Shown: positions 1 to 10,073 of the stretch, one piece after another
Position numbering within the stretch: position 1 is the stretch's first letter
Layout: the number at the start of each line of letters is the position of its first letter
DNA from: Rhodococcus sp. 14-2470-1b
GTDB taxonomy: Bacteria > Actinomycetota > Actinomycetes > Mycobacteriales > Mycobacteriaceae
Length of the DNA: 64,000 bases
Direction: 5' to 3'
Assembly: GCF_002259415.1 (NCBI RefSeq)
Contig: NZ_NPFY01000004.1
Location: forward strand, 1 to 64,000
Made by a program: the position numbers and the translations under genes
Notes under the pieces: generated by a model
Seen by the model: only the letters and a program-made list of their open reading frames with translations
Told to the model about the DNA's origin: nothing
The model's database searches: none

Positions 1-41
1 GCGCCCTACCTGCTTCCGACCCCGACCCCCACCCCGACATC

Positions 42-55
42 AGGAGGACACCTCC
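42..55 (+). promoter_or_regulatory. Ribosome binding site inside a small hairpin
   Basis: The Shine-Dalgarno sequence AGGAGG (42-47) of the AIM24-family gene is followed, after a 3-nt loop, by CCTCC (51-55), which pairs exactly with GGAGG (43-47). The hairpin would hide the ribosome binding site, and spacing to the ATG is 10 nt. It could damp translation, but a 5-bp stem with a 3-nt loop may also be chance. Confidence 0.4.
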
Positions 56-57
56 CT

Positions 58-792
58 ATGAGAAGCGAACTGTTCGCACCCGCCCACGCGGAAGTGCCCG
101 GGGCCGGTATTCAGAAGCAGGGCAGCAAGATGTGTCGCATCGGTATGAACGGCGACATCATGGCCAGAGCTGGTTCCATGGTCGCGTATCAGGGTGATCT
201 TCACTTCGAGGCGAAGGGCTCCGGCGGGCTCGGGCGGGCGCTCAAACAGGCATTGTCCGGTGAGGGCGTGCCCTTGATGAAGGTATCCGGCCACGGGGAT
301 CTGTTTCTCGCCAACGCCGCCCAGGACGTGCACCTCATCGATCTGGACGGTAACGACGGCCTCACGATCAACGGCGCCAACGTCCTGGCATTCGAGTCGA
401 GCCTGTCCTACGACGTCAAACGCGTTCAGGGTGCTGCTTCCGGCGGAAACGCCGGTTTCTTCAACTGCGTCTTCACTGGACGCGGTCGGATCGCCATCAC
501 GACCGACGGAGTGCCGGTGGTTCTTCAGGTGGATCAGCCCACCTTCGCGGACCCGCAAGCCGCGGTCGCCTGGTCGTCGAGCTTGTCCACCCGCGTGAAG
601 AAGAACGATTCTTTCGGCCTCGGGACACTGATCGGGCGCAGCACCGGCGAGCGGTTCACCTTGGAATTCGGTGGGCAGGGATTCGTCGTGGTGCAGCCGT
701 CGGAGCAGCCTCCAGGCGGGCTGATCGGGGGCAGCGGCAGCGGTGAACAGGCGGGCGTCGGCGGCGCGCTGGGAGGTCTGCTCGGACGGTGA
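58..792 (+). CDS. AIM24 family protein
   Basis: This 244-residue protein belongs to the AIM24 family (named after a yeast mitochondrial biogenesis factor), whose bacterial members fold as beta-rich double-barrel proteins of uncertain role. The central part has the family's alternating beta-strand pattern, including a conserved-looking segment with GDIMARAGSMVAYQG near residues 36-50. The last 30 residues are a Gly/Ser-rich tail (GGLIGGSGSGEQAGVGG) that looks flexible. There is no signal peptide or membrane segment. The ATG at 58 has a strong AGGAGG upstream. The stop overlaps the next gene by GTGA, so the two are likely co-translated, although AIM24 proteins are not known partners of nucleases. 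Confidence 0.8.
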   Translation: MRSELFAPAHAEVPGAGIQKQGSKMCRIGMNGDIMARAGSMVAYQGDLHFEAKGSGGLGRALKQALSGEGVPLMKVSGHGDLFLANAAQDVHLIDLDGNDGLTINGANVLAFESSLSYDVKRVQGAASGGNAGFFNCVFTGRGRIAITTDGVPVVLQVDQPTFADPQAAVAWSSSLSTRVKKNDSFGLGTLIGRSTGERFTLEFGGQGFVVVQPSEQPPGGLIGGSGSGEQAGVGGALGGLLGR

Positions 793-1871
793 CCGATCGG
801 CATCGAGGCCGATTACTCGGTACGGTTCACGGGGTGGGGGAACACATCGAGTCGTGGTGGGCGGGGTTACCACTGGACCGTGTCGTACGGCTGCACGGTT
901 CGTCCGTTCGGGAACTGGCCGAATCCGTCGATCCTCTGCCCGCGGGGGCACCTGCGGTCGTGTTCTTCGCATTGCCTGCTGCACACACTCGTGGCGTCCG
1001 CGACCTCGTCGAAGACGTCGTCAGCGCCCTCGAACGAGCCGCCGTCGAGACGACCGCGCTGTGGCTCCCGGAGTCCGACCTGTTTCGCGGTACGTCCACG
1101 CTCGACGGTGACGCCAGAGGCGTCGCGGTTCGTCGACTAGCCGCCGAAAGTTCGCATTTCGGCCCATATCTGGAGAGGCTCACGAGTGCAGCAGCTACCG
1201 GGGTTTCGCCGAACGCCGATGGGATTCCACTGGAGACCAGAGCGTCAGGTTCTGCTTCCCTGGTGGCGGCTGCTTACGGCAAGCACTGCGCGGCGCTCGT
1301 GCTCGTGGTCGGTACCTCCTACGACCCGTCCGTCGTCGCCACAGCGAGTGAGTGGCTATGCGCTCGCGCCGGCATCGGAGTCTGGATTTCAGGCGACGAC
1401 GTGTCCGCCGTCGACAGATTTCCGTCGGTTCGTGTGACTGCGGCCGCCTTGCCGATCGGTGTGAGCACCGTGGTCGATCGATTCCGCCCGCTGAGCTATC
1501 CGCCGATCGTCGGGCACCCCCATCCCGGCAGCGAACCGGAGAAGATTCTCTGCCGAGCACTCGACAACCAGCCGTGGGCAACGGGCCGCGAGCACAACCG
1601 AGCAGTGCGACTCGGCTCGCTGTCGAGCCCCTTCACGGTGGACGTACTGTGGCGGACCGAACGCGTCGTCGTGGAGATCGATGGTGACGAACACCGTGCG
1701 GCAACGAAGTTCGGCGCGGACCGCATGCGAGACAACCAACTTCAGACCGAGGGATTTATCGTGTTGCGCTTCACCAACAGCCAGGTGATCGACGACCACG
1801 AGCATGTGGTCGCGACCGTCGGCGCAGCACTGGCACGACGACGATCGAAAGGAACTACCGTTGAGCGCTGA
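789..1871 (+). CDS. DUF559/Vsr-type endonuclease-domain protein
   Basis: This 360-residue protein starts at a GTG overlapping the previous stop. Residues 1-240 are unrecognised: an alternating hydrophobic alpha/beta stretch without a Walker motif. Residues from about 251 form a DUF559 domain, a Vsr-like branch of the PD-(D/E)xK nucleases. Visible are EKIL (251), an acidic residue in PFTVDVLW (D285), the E-x-D pair in VVVEIDGDEH (E296, D298), a DRMRD stretch (311-315) and the terminal VLRFT strand. All expected acidic residues are present, so the nuclease looks intact. The stop overlaps the next gene's TTG start. Together with the winged-helix protein and double ATPase downstream it forms a probable three-protein DNA-processing or defence module. 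Family assignment of the C-terminal domain is firm; the role of the whole is inferred. Confidence 0.75.
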   Translation: MTDRHRGRLLGTVHGVGEHIESWWAGLPLDRVVRLHGSSVRELAESVDPLPAGAPAVVFFALPAAHTRGVRDLVEDVVSALERAAVETTALWLPESDLFRGTSTLDGDARGVAVRRLAAESSHFGPYLERLTSAAATGVSPNADGIPLETRASGSASLVAAAYGKHCAALVLVVGTSYDPSVVATASEWLCARAGIGVWISGDDVSAVDRFPSVRVTAAALPIGVSTVVDRFRPLSYPPIVGHPHPGSEPEKILCRALDNQPWATGREHNRAVRLGSLSSPFTVDVLWRTERVVVEIDGDEHRAATKFGADRMRDNQLQTEGFIVLRFTNSQVIDDHEHVVATVGAALARRRSKGTTVER

Positions 1872-2562
1872 TGACGTGACAGGCACCGAGGCCGCCGTCC
1901 TGCTGGTGTTGATGGCCGAGGCAACTGCGGTCAAGAATTCCGAGTTGAAGAACCTGGGACCCAGTCTCGACAAGCCGTCTCGTGACAAGCTGACGAAGAT
2001 GGGCCTGATCGATGTGGACACCGCAGTGCGCCCGATGACGCTGGAGCTGACCGACGCAGGGTGGCGCTTCTGCAGTGATCTCATGGGTGGCGCTCCCCCG
2101 GCGCGACCGACCGGTGCGGGCAAGGCACTGTTCACTGTCCTGGCCGGACTGCGTCGTTGGCTCGATACGTCGCAGACCCGGCCCGCGGAGATCTTCTCCC
2201 CGCGCAGTGGGCCGACATCCGATGCGGTCGTCGACACGCAGTCTGCGGCCGAGCCAGCAGGGGTCGAGACAACAGGGGTCGAGCCAGCAGGGGTCGAGCC
2301 AGCAGGGGTCGAGGCTCGAATCCGCGAAGCCTATGCCCGGTTGGCACCCGAGCCCGGACGACCGATTCGCCTCACCCGCCTGCGTACGGAGCTCTCCGAC
2401 ATCCCCCGAGACGAGCTCGACGACGCCCTTGTCCGCCTCCGGCGCGCGCCGGACGTGTCGTTGATCCCAGAGGAGAACCAGAAGACACTCTCCGATGCGG
2501 ATCACGACGCAGCCGTCGTAGTCGGGAATCAGCGCAACCACCTTCTGGAGATCGAGCTGTGA
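1861..2562 (+). CDS. Winged-helix protein with variable Glu-Pro-Ala-Gly-Val repeats
   Basis: A protein of about 233 residues. I place the start at TTG 1861, which overlaps the end of the nuclease gene and has AAAGGA about 8 nt upstream; an ATG at 1804 is in frame but would overlap much more and lacks this site. The N-terminal 75 residues look like a MarR-like winged helix (SELKNLGPSLDKPSRDKL, then a wing and GWRFCSDLM). The middle holds four pentapeptide repeats of E-P/T-A/T-G-V encoded by an exact 15-bp minisatellite. The C-terminal 80 residues form a second small helical/wing domain ending in VVVGNQRNHLLEIEL. It is probably the DNA-binding or adaptor subunit between the nuclease and the ATPase. 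No specific family is recognised. Confidence 0.65.
   Translation: MSADDVTGTEAAVLLVLMAEATAVKNSELKNLGPSLDKPSRDKLTKMGLIDVDTAVRPMTLELTDAGWRFCSDLMGGAPPARPTGAGKALFTVLAGLRRWLDTSQTRPAEIFSPRSGPTSDAVVDTQSAAEPAGVETTGVEPAGVEPAGVEARIREAYARLAPEPGRPIRLTRLRTELSDIPRDELDDALVRLRRAPDVSLIPEENQKTLSDADHDAAVVVGNQRNHLLEIEL
2251..2310 (+). repeat. 15-bp minisatellite, four units, in frame
   Basis: Four head-to-tail 15-bp units (2251-2265, 2266-2280, 2281-2295, 2296-2310) of the form GAGCCAGCAGGGGTC. Units 1, 3 and 4 are identical; unit 2 differs at three bases. Each unit encodes five residues, so gain or loss of units keeps the winged-helix gene in frame and only changes the length of an interdomain linker. Confidence 0.9.
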
Positions 2563-5500
2563 CACTGACGAGCAACGATGGGGCACGAGAGCAGATCCGA
2601 GCACTCGAATCGGTCCGGTTGAGCTGGGCGCCCACTCCCGACGACGTATGGCGTTCTCAATCGAACGTTCACGTCCCGGGCATGCACGAGCGAGTATTCG
2701 TCGAGGTGATGAACGCATACTCCGACGCCGAATCGTCGGACGATGCAAGCCCGCTCGGTGTCGTGGTCCGTGGGCCCGCAGGTTCCGGCAAGACACATCT
2801 GCTAGGCCAAGTCCGTGAAGAGGTGCAGAGTCGCGGTGGCTATTTCTTCCTGATTCGCCTTCTCGACGCCGCGGGCTTCTGGCGCTCGACCCTGATGGGC
2901 ATGCTCGACGATCTCATGCGTCCGTCCGGTGAGGGCACGGACAGCCAGCTGTCTTTGCTGCTCCGCAGGCTCTGCGAGATCGGACAGGTCTCCGACGAGC
3001 AGCGACATCAGATCATGGGCGAATCCATGATCGAACCGACCACACTCGACGAGTTCGTGACGGCTGTGTACAAGGTCCATCCCCGGCATCGTCGGACCTC
3101 GCAACACACACTCCGAGCGCTCGTTCTCTCGATTGCACCCGATGCGTCGGTGCAGGACCTCGGAGACGCGTACTTGCAGTCGATCGACGACGTCGACGCT
3201 CAGGAATTCGCGCCATGGGGTATTCGCCGGGCCGAGCTCGGACACCAGGGAATCGCCGAGAACATTTCTCGGCTTCTGGCGATCACCGGGCCGACGGTCC
3301 TCGCGATCGATCAGATCGACACACTCGTTGCGCAAGCGCGGACGGGATCGGATCAACAAGCCGCCGACGAACAAGAAGACAAAGTTGTCGAGCACCTCGC
3401 GCACGGGTTGATGTCACTCCGTGAGACGCTCCCGAGGACGGCATCGGTGCTGTCCGCCCTGTCGAGCGCATGGGAGCTCATCGCAGCACGTGGCGTTGCC
3501 CCGATGCGAGATCGTTTTCGGGTCACTCAGCCTCTCAAACCGATTCCCTCGTCCGAGGTCGGTCGACTTCTACTCGGGCGGCGACTGGCTGCGTGCTTCC
3601 TCGAAGCAGGGTTCGCGCCTCCACACCAGACGTGGCCGGTCGCAGCTCAGGCTTTCGACCAAGCCCCGGACTTCACACCGCGTCAGCTTCTCATCGCGGT
3701 GGACCGTCACATCAGGCACTGCCTCGACACCGGCGAGGCGTCGGAACTGACGTCCTTTGCCGATCGAACAGGCTCGGCGGCGCCAGGTGAACTCCCCCAT
3801 GCACGGCTCAGCGAACTCGATGCTCTCGACGAGCGCTACGCAGAACTTCGCCGCGGAGCCGACGTCTCGACGCCTCTGGTCCCCGATACGGAGGACTCTC
3901 TCGTCCCGGTTCTGCTGTCTGCGGGCCTCACCGCATGGATTCACGAGCACCAGTCTTCCGACGACAGCCTTGCCCAGGACCCGCCACCCAGCGGTAAGCC
4001 CGCTCTGCACGCCCGCCTACGCCACACCGTCGACACCGACACCGACGACGAGGAGCACTGGTGCTTCCGTGCGGTCACCTCGCCGAACGCCCGGGCTGCT
4101 CTCGCGCGCGTCGAGCGGGCCGTGTCGACGGCGGGCCTACACATCGACATGCCCCGTCGCCGTCTGATTCTCATCAGAAACGCGCCGTGGCCGTCGGGAG
4201 CGAAGACCGAGCAGACAATTGCCGCACTTCGCCGTGCAGGTGGCGTCGAGGTGCCGCTGTCCGAGGATGACCGACGCTCGCTGTCCGCGTTGAGTACGCT
4301 GGTGGCAGAGAATTCACCCGCGTTGACCTCGTGGTTGCTCGTGCGCAAACCCGCTCATTCGATCGAGCTGTTCAAGACTGTGTTGCCCGCGGTCAGCGTT
4401 GTCGACGACGACCGCGCCCTCATCGAACAGGAAGCGGAACCCCCGGCGCCCACTCTCGCAGTGTCGCCGGCCCGAGTCGCATCGATCTCGATCGGCCAGG
4501 AGACCAGTACCAACGCGGATGTCACGGTGCCACTCGAAGCGCTGCGGAAGCACACCGCGATTTTCGCGGGCTCGGGTTCGGGCAAGACCGTGCTGATCCG
4601 TCGACTCATCGAAGAGTGTGCGCTGCAGGGCGTTTCGGCGATCGTCCTCGACGTGAACAACGACCTCGCGAGGTTGGGCACCCCCTGGCCCGCCGACGAA
4701 CGCACATGGCCGCCCGGCGACGAGGCGAAAGCAGCCGCGTATCTGACCGACACCGACATCGTCGTCTGGACTCCCCGTAAGTCCAGCGGCCGCCCGCTCA
4801 GTTTTCAACCTTTGCCCGACTTCGCGGCCGTCGTGGGTGACCAGGACGAGTTCGACGCATCCGTCGAATCGGCCCTGTCTGCGCTCATTCCCGCCGCGAT
4901 GGTCACAGGAGAGTCGCCGCGGGCAAAGCACGGCCGGGCCGTTCTCAAGCAGGCGCTCGTGCTGTTCGGCGGATCCGGCGGCGGGACACTCGGCAGCTTC
5001 GTCGACCTACTCGAAGACTTTCCCGAGGGTGCGAGCGACATGCGCGACGCAGTGCGCATTGCGTCCGGTCTCGCGGAAAATCTCAAGGCTGCTGCCTCGA
5101 ACGATCCACTCTTCGCCGGCGAAGGAACGCCGGTCGACCCCGGTGTGCTTCTGACCCCCGCTGCGGGTAAGAAGGCGCGGGTATCGGTGATCAATCTCGG
5201 CTGGCTGACGACGGACGAGCAGAAGCACAATTTCGTCAACCAGTTGCAGATGGGCCTGTTCGCCTGGATCAAGCGCAACCCCGCAGGAGATCGCCCACTC
5301 GGTGGGCTGTTCGTCATGGACGAGGCGCAGAACTTCGCCCCATCCGGCCGTACGACTGCGGCTACCAGAAGCACACTCGCGCTCGCGTCGCAGGCACGCA
5401 AGTACGGACTCGGACTGGTGTTCGCGACCCAAGCCCCCAAAGGCTTGCATCCCCACATAGCCGGAAACGCGGCGACTCAGTTCTACGGTCTGCTCAACAG

Positions 5501-5705
5501 CCCGGTGCAGATCAACACCGCTCAGGAGATCGCTCGCGCGAAGGGTGGCTCGGTGCCCGACATTGCACGTCTGCCCACCGGCCAGTTCTACGCCGCAGTC
5601 GAGGGGACCGAATTCCGCAGAACAGCAACGGCACTCTGCCTGACGTACCACCCCAAGAGCCCTCCGACCGAGGAGGAAGTCCTGCGACTCTCCCGGGCGA
5701 ACTGA
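2559..5705 (+). CDS. Two-domain P-loop ATPase (AAA plus HerA/FtsK-like)
   Basis: This 1048-residue protein starts at GTG 2559, which overlaps the previous stop as GTGA; a longer upstream reading in this frame overlaps the winged-helix gene and is not credible. The N-terminal half carries an AAA/ORC-like P-loop: Walker A GPAGSGKT (72-79) and Walker B TVLAIDQID (about 246-254). The C-terminal half is a HerA/FtsK-type (DUF87-like) motor: Walker A GSGSGKT (671-677), Walker B LFVMDEAQ with D921-E922, then FATQAPKGLHPHI as the following strand and sensor region. HerA-type motors translocate DNA as hexamers and often pair with nucleases in DNA repair or phage defence. Here the neighbouring nuclease and winged-helix protein fit such a complex. 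A perfect terminator follows 15 nt after the stop. Confidence 0.75.
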   Translation: MTLTSNDGAREQIRALESVRLSWAPTPDDVWRSQSNVHVPGMHERVFVEVMNAYSDAESSDDASPLGVVVRGPAGSGKTHLLGQVREEVQSRGGYFFLIRLLDAAGFWRSTLMGMLDDLMRPSGEGTDSQLSLLLRRLCEIGQVSDEQRHQIMGESMIEPTTLDEFVTAVYKVHPRHRRTSQHTLRALVLSIAPDASVQDLGDAYLQSIDDVDAQEFAPWGIRRAELGHQGIAENISRLLAITGPTVLAIDQIDTLVAQARTGSDQQAADEQEDKVVEHLAHGLMSLRETLPRTASVLSALSSAWELIAARGVAPMRDRFRVTQPLKPIPSSEVGRLLLGRRLAACFLEAGFAPPHQTWPVAAQAFDQAPDFTPRQLLIAVDRHIRHCLDTGEASELTSFADRTGSAAPGELPHARLSELDALDERYAELRRGADVSTPLVPDTEDSLVPVLLSAGLTAWIHEHQSSDDSLAQDPPPSGKPALHARLRHTVDTDTDDEEHWCFRAVTSPNARAALARVERAVSTAGLHIDMPRRRLILIRNAPWPSGAKTEQTIAALRRAGGVEVPLSEDDRRSLSALSTLVAENSPALTSWLLVRKPAHSIELFKTVLPAVSVVDDDRALIEQEAEPPAPTLAVSPARVASISIGQETSTNADVTVPLEALRKHTAIFAGSGSGKTVLIRRLIEECALQGVSAIVLDVNNDLARLGTPWPADERTWPPGDEAKAAAYLTDTDIVVWTPRKSSGRPLSFQPLPDFAAVVGDQDEFDASVESALSALIPAAMVTGESPRAKHGRAVLKQALVLFGGSGGGTLGSFVDLLEDFPEGASDMRDAVRIASGLAENLKAAASNDPLFAGEGTPVDPGVLLTPAAGKKARVSVINLGWLTTDEQKHNFVNQLQMGLFAWIKRNPAGDRPLGGLFVMDEAQNFAPSGRTTAATRSTLALASQARKYGLGLVFATQAPKGLHPHIAGNAATQFYGLLNSPVQINTAQEIARAKGGSVPDIARLPTGQFYAAVEGTEFRRTATALCLTYHPKSPPTEEEVLRLSRAN

Positions 5706-5720
5706 ACCATTCCAACGACA

Positions 5721-5758
5721 CGAAAAAGCCCACTTCCGAAAGGAAGTGGGCTTTTTCG
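5721..5758. terminator. Bidirectional hairpin terminator
   Basis: A perfect 17-bp inverted repeat (5721-5737 with 5742-5758) closes a GAAA tetraloop. The arms start with CGAAAAAG and end with CTTTTTCG, so each strand reads a GC-rich stem followed by a T-run. It lies between the ATPase gene stop and the rpsQ stop and can end both converging transcripts. Confidence 0.93.
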
Positions 5759-5771
5759 CAGCAGTGAATGC

Positions 5772-6050
5772 TTACTTGGCCTTTTCGAGGACCTCGACCA
5801 GTCGCCAGTGCTTCGTGGCGGACAGCGGGCGGGTCTCCATGAGCTGAACGCGATCGCCTACGCCGGCGTCGCCTTTCTCGTCATGTGCCTTGACCTTGGT
5901 GGTCCGACGGATGACCTTGCTGTAGAGAGGGTGCTTGACCCTGTCTTCCAGCTCGACCACGATCGTCTTCTCCATCTTGTCGGATACGACGTATCCGATG
6001 CGGGTCTTGCGGTTGTTGCGTCCTTCAGTCACAGTCTTTTCCTCGCTCAT
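5772..6050 (-). CDS. rpsQ: 30S ribosomal protein S17
   Basis: S17 (92 residues) binds 16S rRNA early in assembly of the small subunit. The core [18 protein letters not shown] and the stretch [15 protein letters not shown]-like segment (here [15 protein letters not shown]) are typical. The N-terminus has the short extension [13 protein letters not shown] common in actinobacteria. The ATG overlaps the rpmC stop as ATGA. It is the last gene of the S10 operon here and is closed by the strong hairpin 14 nt downstream, so the spc-type genes (rplN onward) are not contiguous with it. Confidence 0.97.
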   Translation of the reverse strand: MSEEKTVTEGRNNRKTRIGYVVSDKMEKTIVVELEDRVKHPLYSKVIRRTTKVKAHDEKGDAGVGDRVQLMETRPLSATKHWRLVEVLEKAK

Positions 6051-6292
6051 GCCGCGTCACCTGCAGTGTCGTCGGCAGGACCAGTGGCCAGACCGAGCTC
6101 ACGCTCACGCAGGACGGTGTAGATGCGCGCGATCTCGTGACGAACGGTGCGCAGTCGACGGTTGTTGTCCAGCTGGCCGGTAGCCATCTGGAAGCGAAGG
6201 TTGAACAGCTCTTCCTTCGACTCACGCAGCTTGGTGACCAGCTCTTCACCGGTGAGCTCGCGGAGCTCTGCGGCTGGGGTTCCGGTAGCCAT
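6047..6292 (-). CDS. rpmC: 50S ribosomal protein L29
   Basis: L29 (81 residues) sits near the peptide exit tunnel and helps dock SRP and trigger factor. The helical hairpin is clear: [20 protein letters not shown], then [18 protein letters not shown] and [17 protein letters not shown] start it at ATG 6292, overlapping the rplP stop as ATGA; a longer open frame upstream lies inside rplP and is an artefact. A short acidic tail ([11 protein letters not shown]) follows the second helix, as in related actinobacteria. Confidence 0.96.
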   Translation of the reverse strand: MATGTPAAELRELTGEELVTKLRESKEELFNLRFQMATGQLDNNRRLRTVRHEIARIYTVLRERELGLATGPADDTAGDAA

Positions 6293-6708
6293 CAGAACTG
6301 CTCCTCCCTGGTGATGATGCGTGCCTTCATCGGCAGCTTGTGGATTGCGCGCGTCAGGGCCTGACGTGCGACGGCCTCGTCGGGGAACGAGAGCTCGAAG
6401 AGCACGCGACCCGGCTTGACGTTCGCGACCCACCACTCGGGCGAACCCTTACCGGAACCCATTCGGGTTTCGGCAGGCTTCTTGGTGAGCGGGCGGTCCG
6501 GGAAGATGTTGATCCAGACCTTGCCGCCACGCTTGATGTGGCGGGTGATCGCAATACGGGAGGCCTCGATCTGACGGTTGGTGATGTAGGCAGGCTCGAG
6601 AGCCTGGATACCGTAGTCACCGAACGTCACGTGGTTGCCGCCCTTGGACGCACCCGATCGCTTCGGGTGGTGCTGCTTCCGGTGCTTGACCCGGCGTGGG
6701 ATCAACAT
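6292..6708 (-). CDS. rplP: 50S ribosomal protein L16
   Basis: L16 (138 residues) lies close to the A site and the peptidyl-transferase centre and is needed for tRNA accommodation. It begins [19 protein letters not shown] and contains the conserved [18 protein letters not shown] and [19 protein letters not shown] blocks. The length is normal for the family. The stop overlaps rpmC, and rpsC ends two bases upstream of the ATG, so translation is probably coupled. Confidence 0.98.
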   Translation of the reverse strand: MLIPRRVKHRKQHHPKRSGASKGGNHVTFGDYGIQALEPAYITNRQIEASRIAITRHIKRGGKVWINIFPDRPLTKKPAETRMGSGKGSPEWWVANVKPGRVLFELSFPDEAVARQALTRAIHKLPMKARIITREEQF

Positions 6709-6710
6709 CG

Positions 6711-7929
<1,219 letters not shown>

Positions 7930-7933
<4 letters not shown>

Positions 7934-8211
7934 CGCCTCTTCGCCTTCCGGTCGTCCTTGATGTGACCCTTGAACGTGCGGGTCGGTGCGAACTCTCCGA
8001 GCTTGTGGCCGACCATCGAGTCGGACACGAACACCGGCACGTGCTTGCGACCGTCGTGGACGGCGAAGGTGTGACCGATGAAGTCGGGGAGAATTGTCGA
8101 TCGACGGGACCAGGTCTTGATGACCTGCTTGGTTCCCTTGTCGTTCTGGACGTCAACCTTCGCGAGGAGGTGATCGTCTACGAACGGGCCTTTCTTCAGG
8201 CTGCGTGGCAT
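7930..8211 (-). CDS. rpsS: 30S ribosomal protein S19
   Basis: S19 (93 residues) sits in the head of the small subunit near the A-site tRNA. It is a standard-length copy: [16 protein letters not shown] at the start, then [20 protein letters not shown] and [24 protein letters not shown] precedes the ATG at good spacing. Only 13 nt separate it from rplB. Confidence 0.98.
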
Positions 8212-8224
8212 TCTGAACTCCCTC

Positions 8225-9061
8225 CTAGCGCTTGTTCTTGCCGGTACGACGACGACGGACGATCAGCTTGTCGCTCGCCTTGTTCTTGCGGGTACGGCCT
8301 TCAGGCTGTCCCCAGGGGCTGACCGGGTGGCGTCCACCGGAGGTCTTGCCCTCGCCACCACCGTGTGGGTGGTCGACCGGGTTCATCACGACACCACGAA
8401 CGGTCGGGCGCTTGCCCTTCCAACGCATACGGCCGGCTTTACCCCAGTTGATGTTCGACTGCTCGGCGTTGCCGACCTCGCCGACGGTTGCGCGGCAGCG
8501 CACGTCGACGCGACGGATCTCGCCGGACGGCATACGCAGGGTCGCGTAGGGGCCTTCCTTACCGAGGAGCTGGATGCTCGCGCCGGCCGAACGTGCCATC
8601 TTCGCGCCGCCGCCCGGACGAAGCTCGACCGCGTGAACGGTCGTACCCGTCGGGATGTTGCGCAGCGGCAGGTTGTTGCCCGGCTTGATGTCGGCGCCTG
8701 CACCCTGCTCGATTGGCGAACCCTGAGCGATGCCCTTGGGGGCGACGATGTAGCGCTTCTCGCCGTCTGCGTAGTGCAGCAGTGCGATGTTGGCGGTGCG
8801 GTTGGGGTCGTACTCGATGTGAGCGACCTTGGCCGGCACGCCGTCCTTGTCGTTGCGACGGAAATCGATCAGACGGTATGCACGCTTGTGACCGCCACCC
8901 TTGTGCCGGGTGGTGATACGACCGTGTGCGTTACGTCCACCGCGACCGTGCAGGGGGCGAATCAGCGACTTCTCGGGCGTGCTGCGAGTGATCTCCGCGA
9001 AATCGGAGACACTGGCGCCGCGGCGGCCCGGAGTGGTCGGCTTGTACTTACGGATTGCCAT
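8225..9061 (-). CDS. rplB: 50S ribosomal protein L2
   Basis: L2 (278 residues) supports subunit association and the peptidyl-transferase centre. The start [15 protein letters not shown], the RNA-binding middle ([17 protein letters not shown]) and the C-terminal [18 protein letters not shown] block, which holds the conserved His near the active centre, are all present. A 38-nt gap separates it from rplW upstream. Confidence 0.98.
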   Translation of the reverse strand: MAIRKYKPTTPGRRGASVSDFAEITRSTPEKSLIRPLHGRGGRNAHGRITTRHKGGGHKRAYRLIDFRRNDKDGVPAKVAHIEYDPNRTANIALLHYADGEKRYIVAPKGIAQGSPIEQGAGADIKPGNNLPLRNIPTGTTVHAVELRPGGGAKMARSAGASIQLLGKEGPYATLRMPSGEIRRVDVRCRATVGEVGNAEQSNINWGKAGRMRWKGKRPTVRGVVMNPVDHPHGGGEGKTSGGRHPVSPWGQPEGRTRKNKASDKLIVRRRRTGKNKR

Positions 9062-9099
9062 GAGTCTTCTCGTCCTTATATCCGAAGAGTCCCAGTCGC

Positions 9100-9405
9100 T
9101 TACGCGACCGGACCTCCGAAGATCTCGATGGGCTTGCTGTCGGCGGAGAGCGTCACGAGCGCGCGCTTGGTGTCCTTGCGCTTGCCGTAACCGGTGCGGG
9201 TCCGCTTGCGCTTGCCCTGACGGTTCTGCGTGTTGACGCTGGTCACAGTGACGTCGAAGATCTTCTCGACGGCAATCTTGATCTGCGTCTTGTTCGAATC
9301 CGGGTGCACCAGGAAGGTGTAGGTGCCTTCCTCGATCAGTCCGTAGGACTTCTCGGAGATGACCGGTGCAAGCAGGATGTCGCGGGGATCGGCGATGGTG
9401 GTCAC
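9100..9405 (-). CDS. rplW: 50S ribosomal protein L23
   Basis: L23 (101 residues) is the docking site for trigger factor and SRP at the tunnel exit. It begins at a GTG that overlaps the rplD stop as GTGA and has GGAGGGAAG just upstream. Family features are [19 protein letters not shown] and the C-terminal [19 protein letters not shown] segment. Confidence 0.97.
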   Translation of the reverse strand: MTTIADPRDILLAPVISEKSYGLIEEGTYTFLVHPDSNKTQIKIAVEKIFDVTVTSVNTQNRQGKRKRTRTGYGKRKDTKRALVTLSADSKPIEIFGGPVA

Positions 9406-10073
9406 TTGCTTCCCTCCTCGTTCTTCGCAGGCCCTGCGATGAACGTGTTCAGCGCTTCCACGCTGAAGACGACGTCATCGGCTTCGAGCACGTCGTACGT
9501 GTTGAGCTGATCGGGTGCGATGGGGTGCACGCCGTCCAGGTTCTGAACGCTCTTCCACGCTGCAACGTCCTCGCGGCCGACAACAAGAAGAAGCTTCTTG
9601 CGATCGGAGATCTCACCGAGGAAGGACTTCGCGACCTTGGTCGACGGAGTCTGTCCGGCAACCAGTTCGGTGATCACGTGCAGACGCTCGCTGCGAACCC
9701 GGTCGGAGAGGGCACCGCGCAGTGCAGCTGCCTTCATCTTCTTGGGGGTGCGCTGGCTGTAGTCACGCGGCTGCGGTCCGTGGACCGTGCCACCGCCGAC
9801 GAACTGAGGAGCGCGAGTCGAGCCCTGACGAGCCCGGCCGGTGCCCTTCTGCCGGTACGGCTTCTTGCCGCCACCGCGAACCTCGCCACGAGTCTTCGTG
9901 GAGTGAGTTCCCTGACGAGCAGCAGCGAGCTGAGCCACGACGACCTGGTGCAGAAGCGCGATGTTGGCAGGCGCATCGAAGATCTCGGCGGGGAGATCGA
10001 CGGTGCCGTTGGTCTTGCCGCCGGCTTCCTTGACGTCGAGCGTCAGGTTGGTCTTCTTCTCGAGGCTGGTCAT
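9402..10073 (-). CDS. rplD: 50S ribosomal protein L4
   Basis: L4 (223 residues) reaches into the exit tunnel; in E. coli it also represses its own S10 operon. I start it at ATG 10073 ([12 protein letters not shown]), overlapping the rplC stop as ATGA; the longer open frame upstream lies inside rplC. The tunnel-loop motif is intact: [19 protein letters not shown] then [16 protein letters not shown]. The rest is a Rossmann-like globular domain of normal length. Confidence 0.97.
   Translation of the reverse strand: MTSLEKKTNLTLDVKEAGGKTNGTVDLPAEIFDAPANIALLHQVVVAQLAAARQGTHSTKTRGEVRGGGKKPYRQKGTGRARQGSTRAPQFVGGGTVHGPQPRDYSQRTPKKMKAAALRGALSDRVRSERLHVITELVAGQTPSTKVAKSFLGEISDRKKLLLVVGREDVAAWKSVQNLDGVHPIAPDQLNTYDVLEADDVVFSVEALNTFIAGPAKNEEGSK

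Noticed and set aside
2157-2558. 134-codon upstream extension of the double ATPase
   Set aside because: It overlaps the winged-helix gene in another frame and reads as Arg-rich low-complexity protein; the GTG at 2559 that overlaps the previous stop is the natural start.
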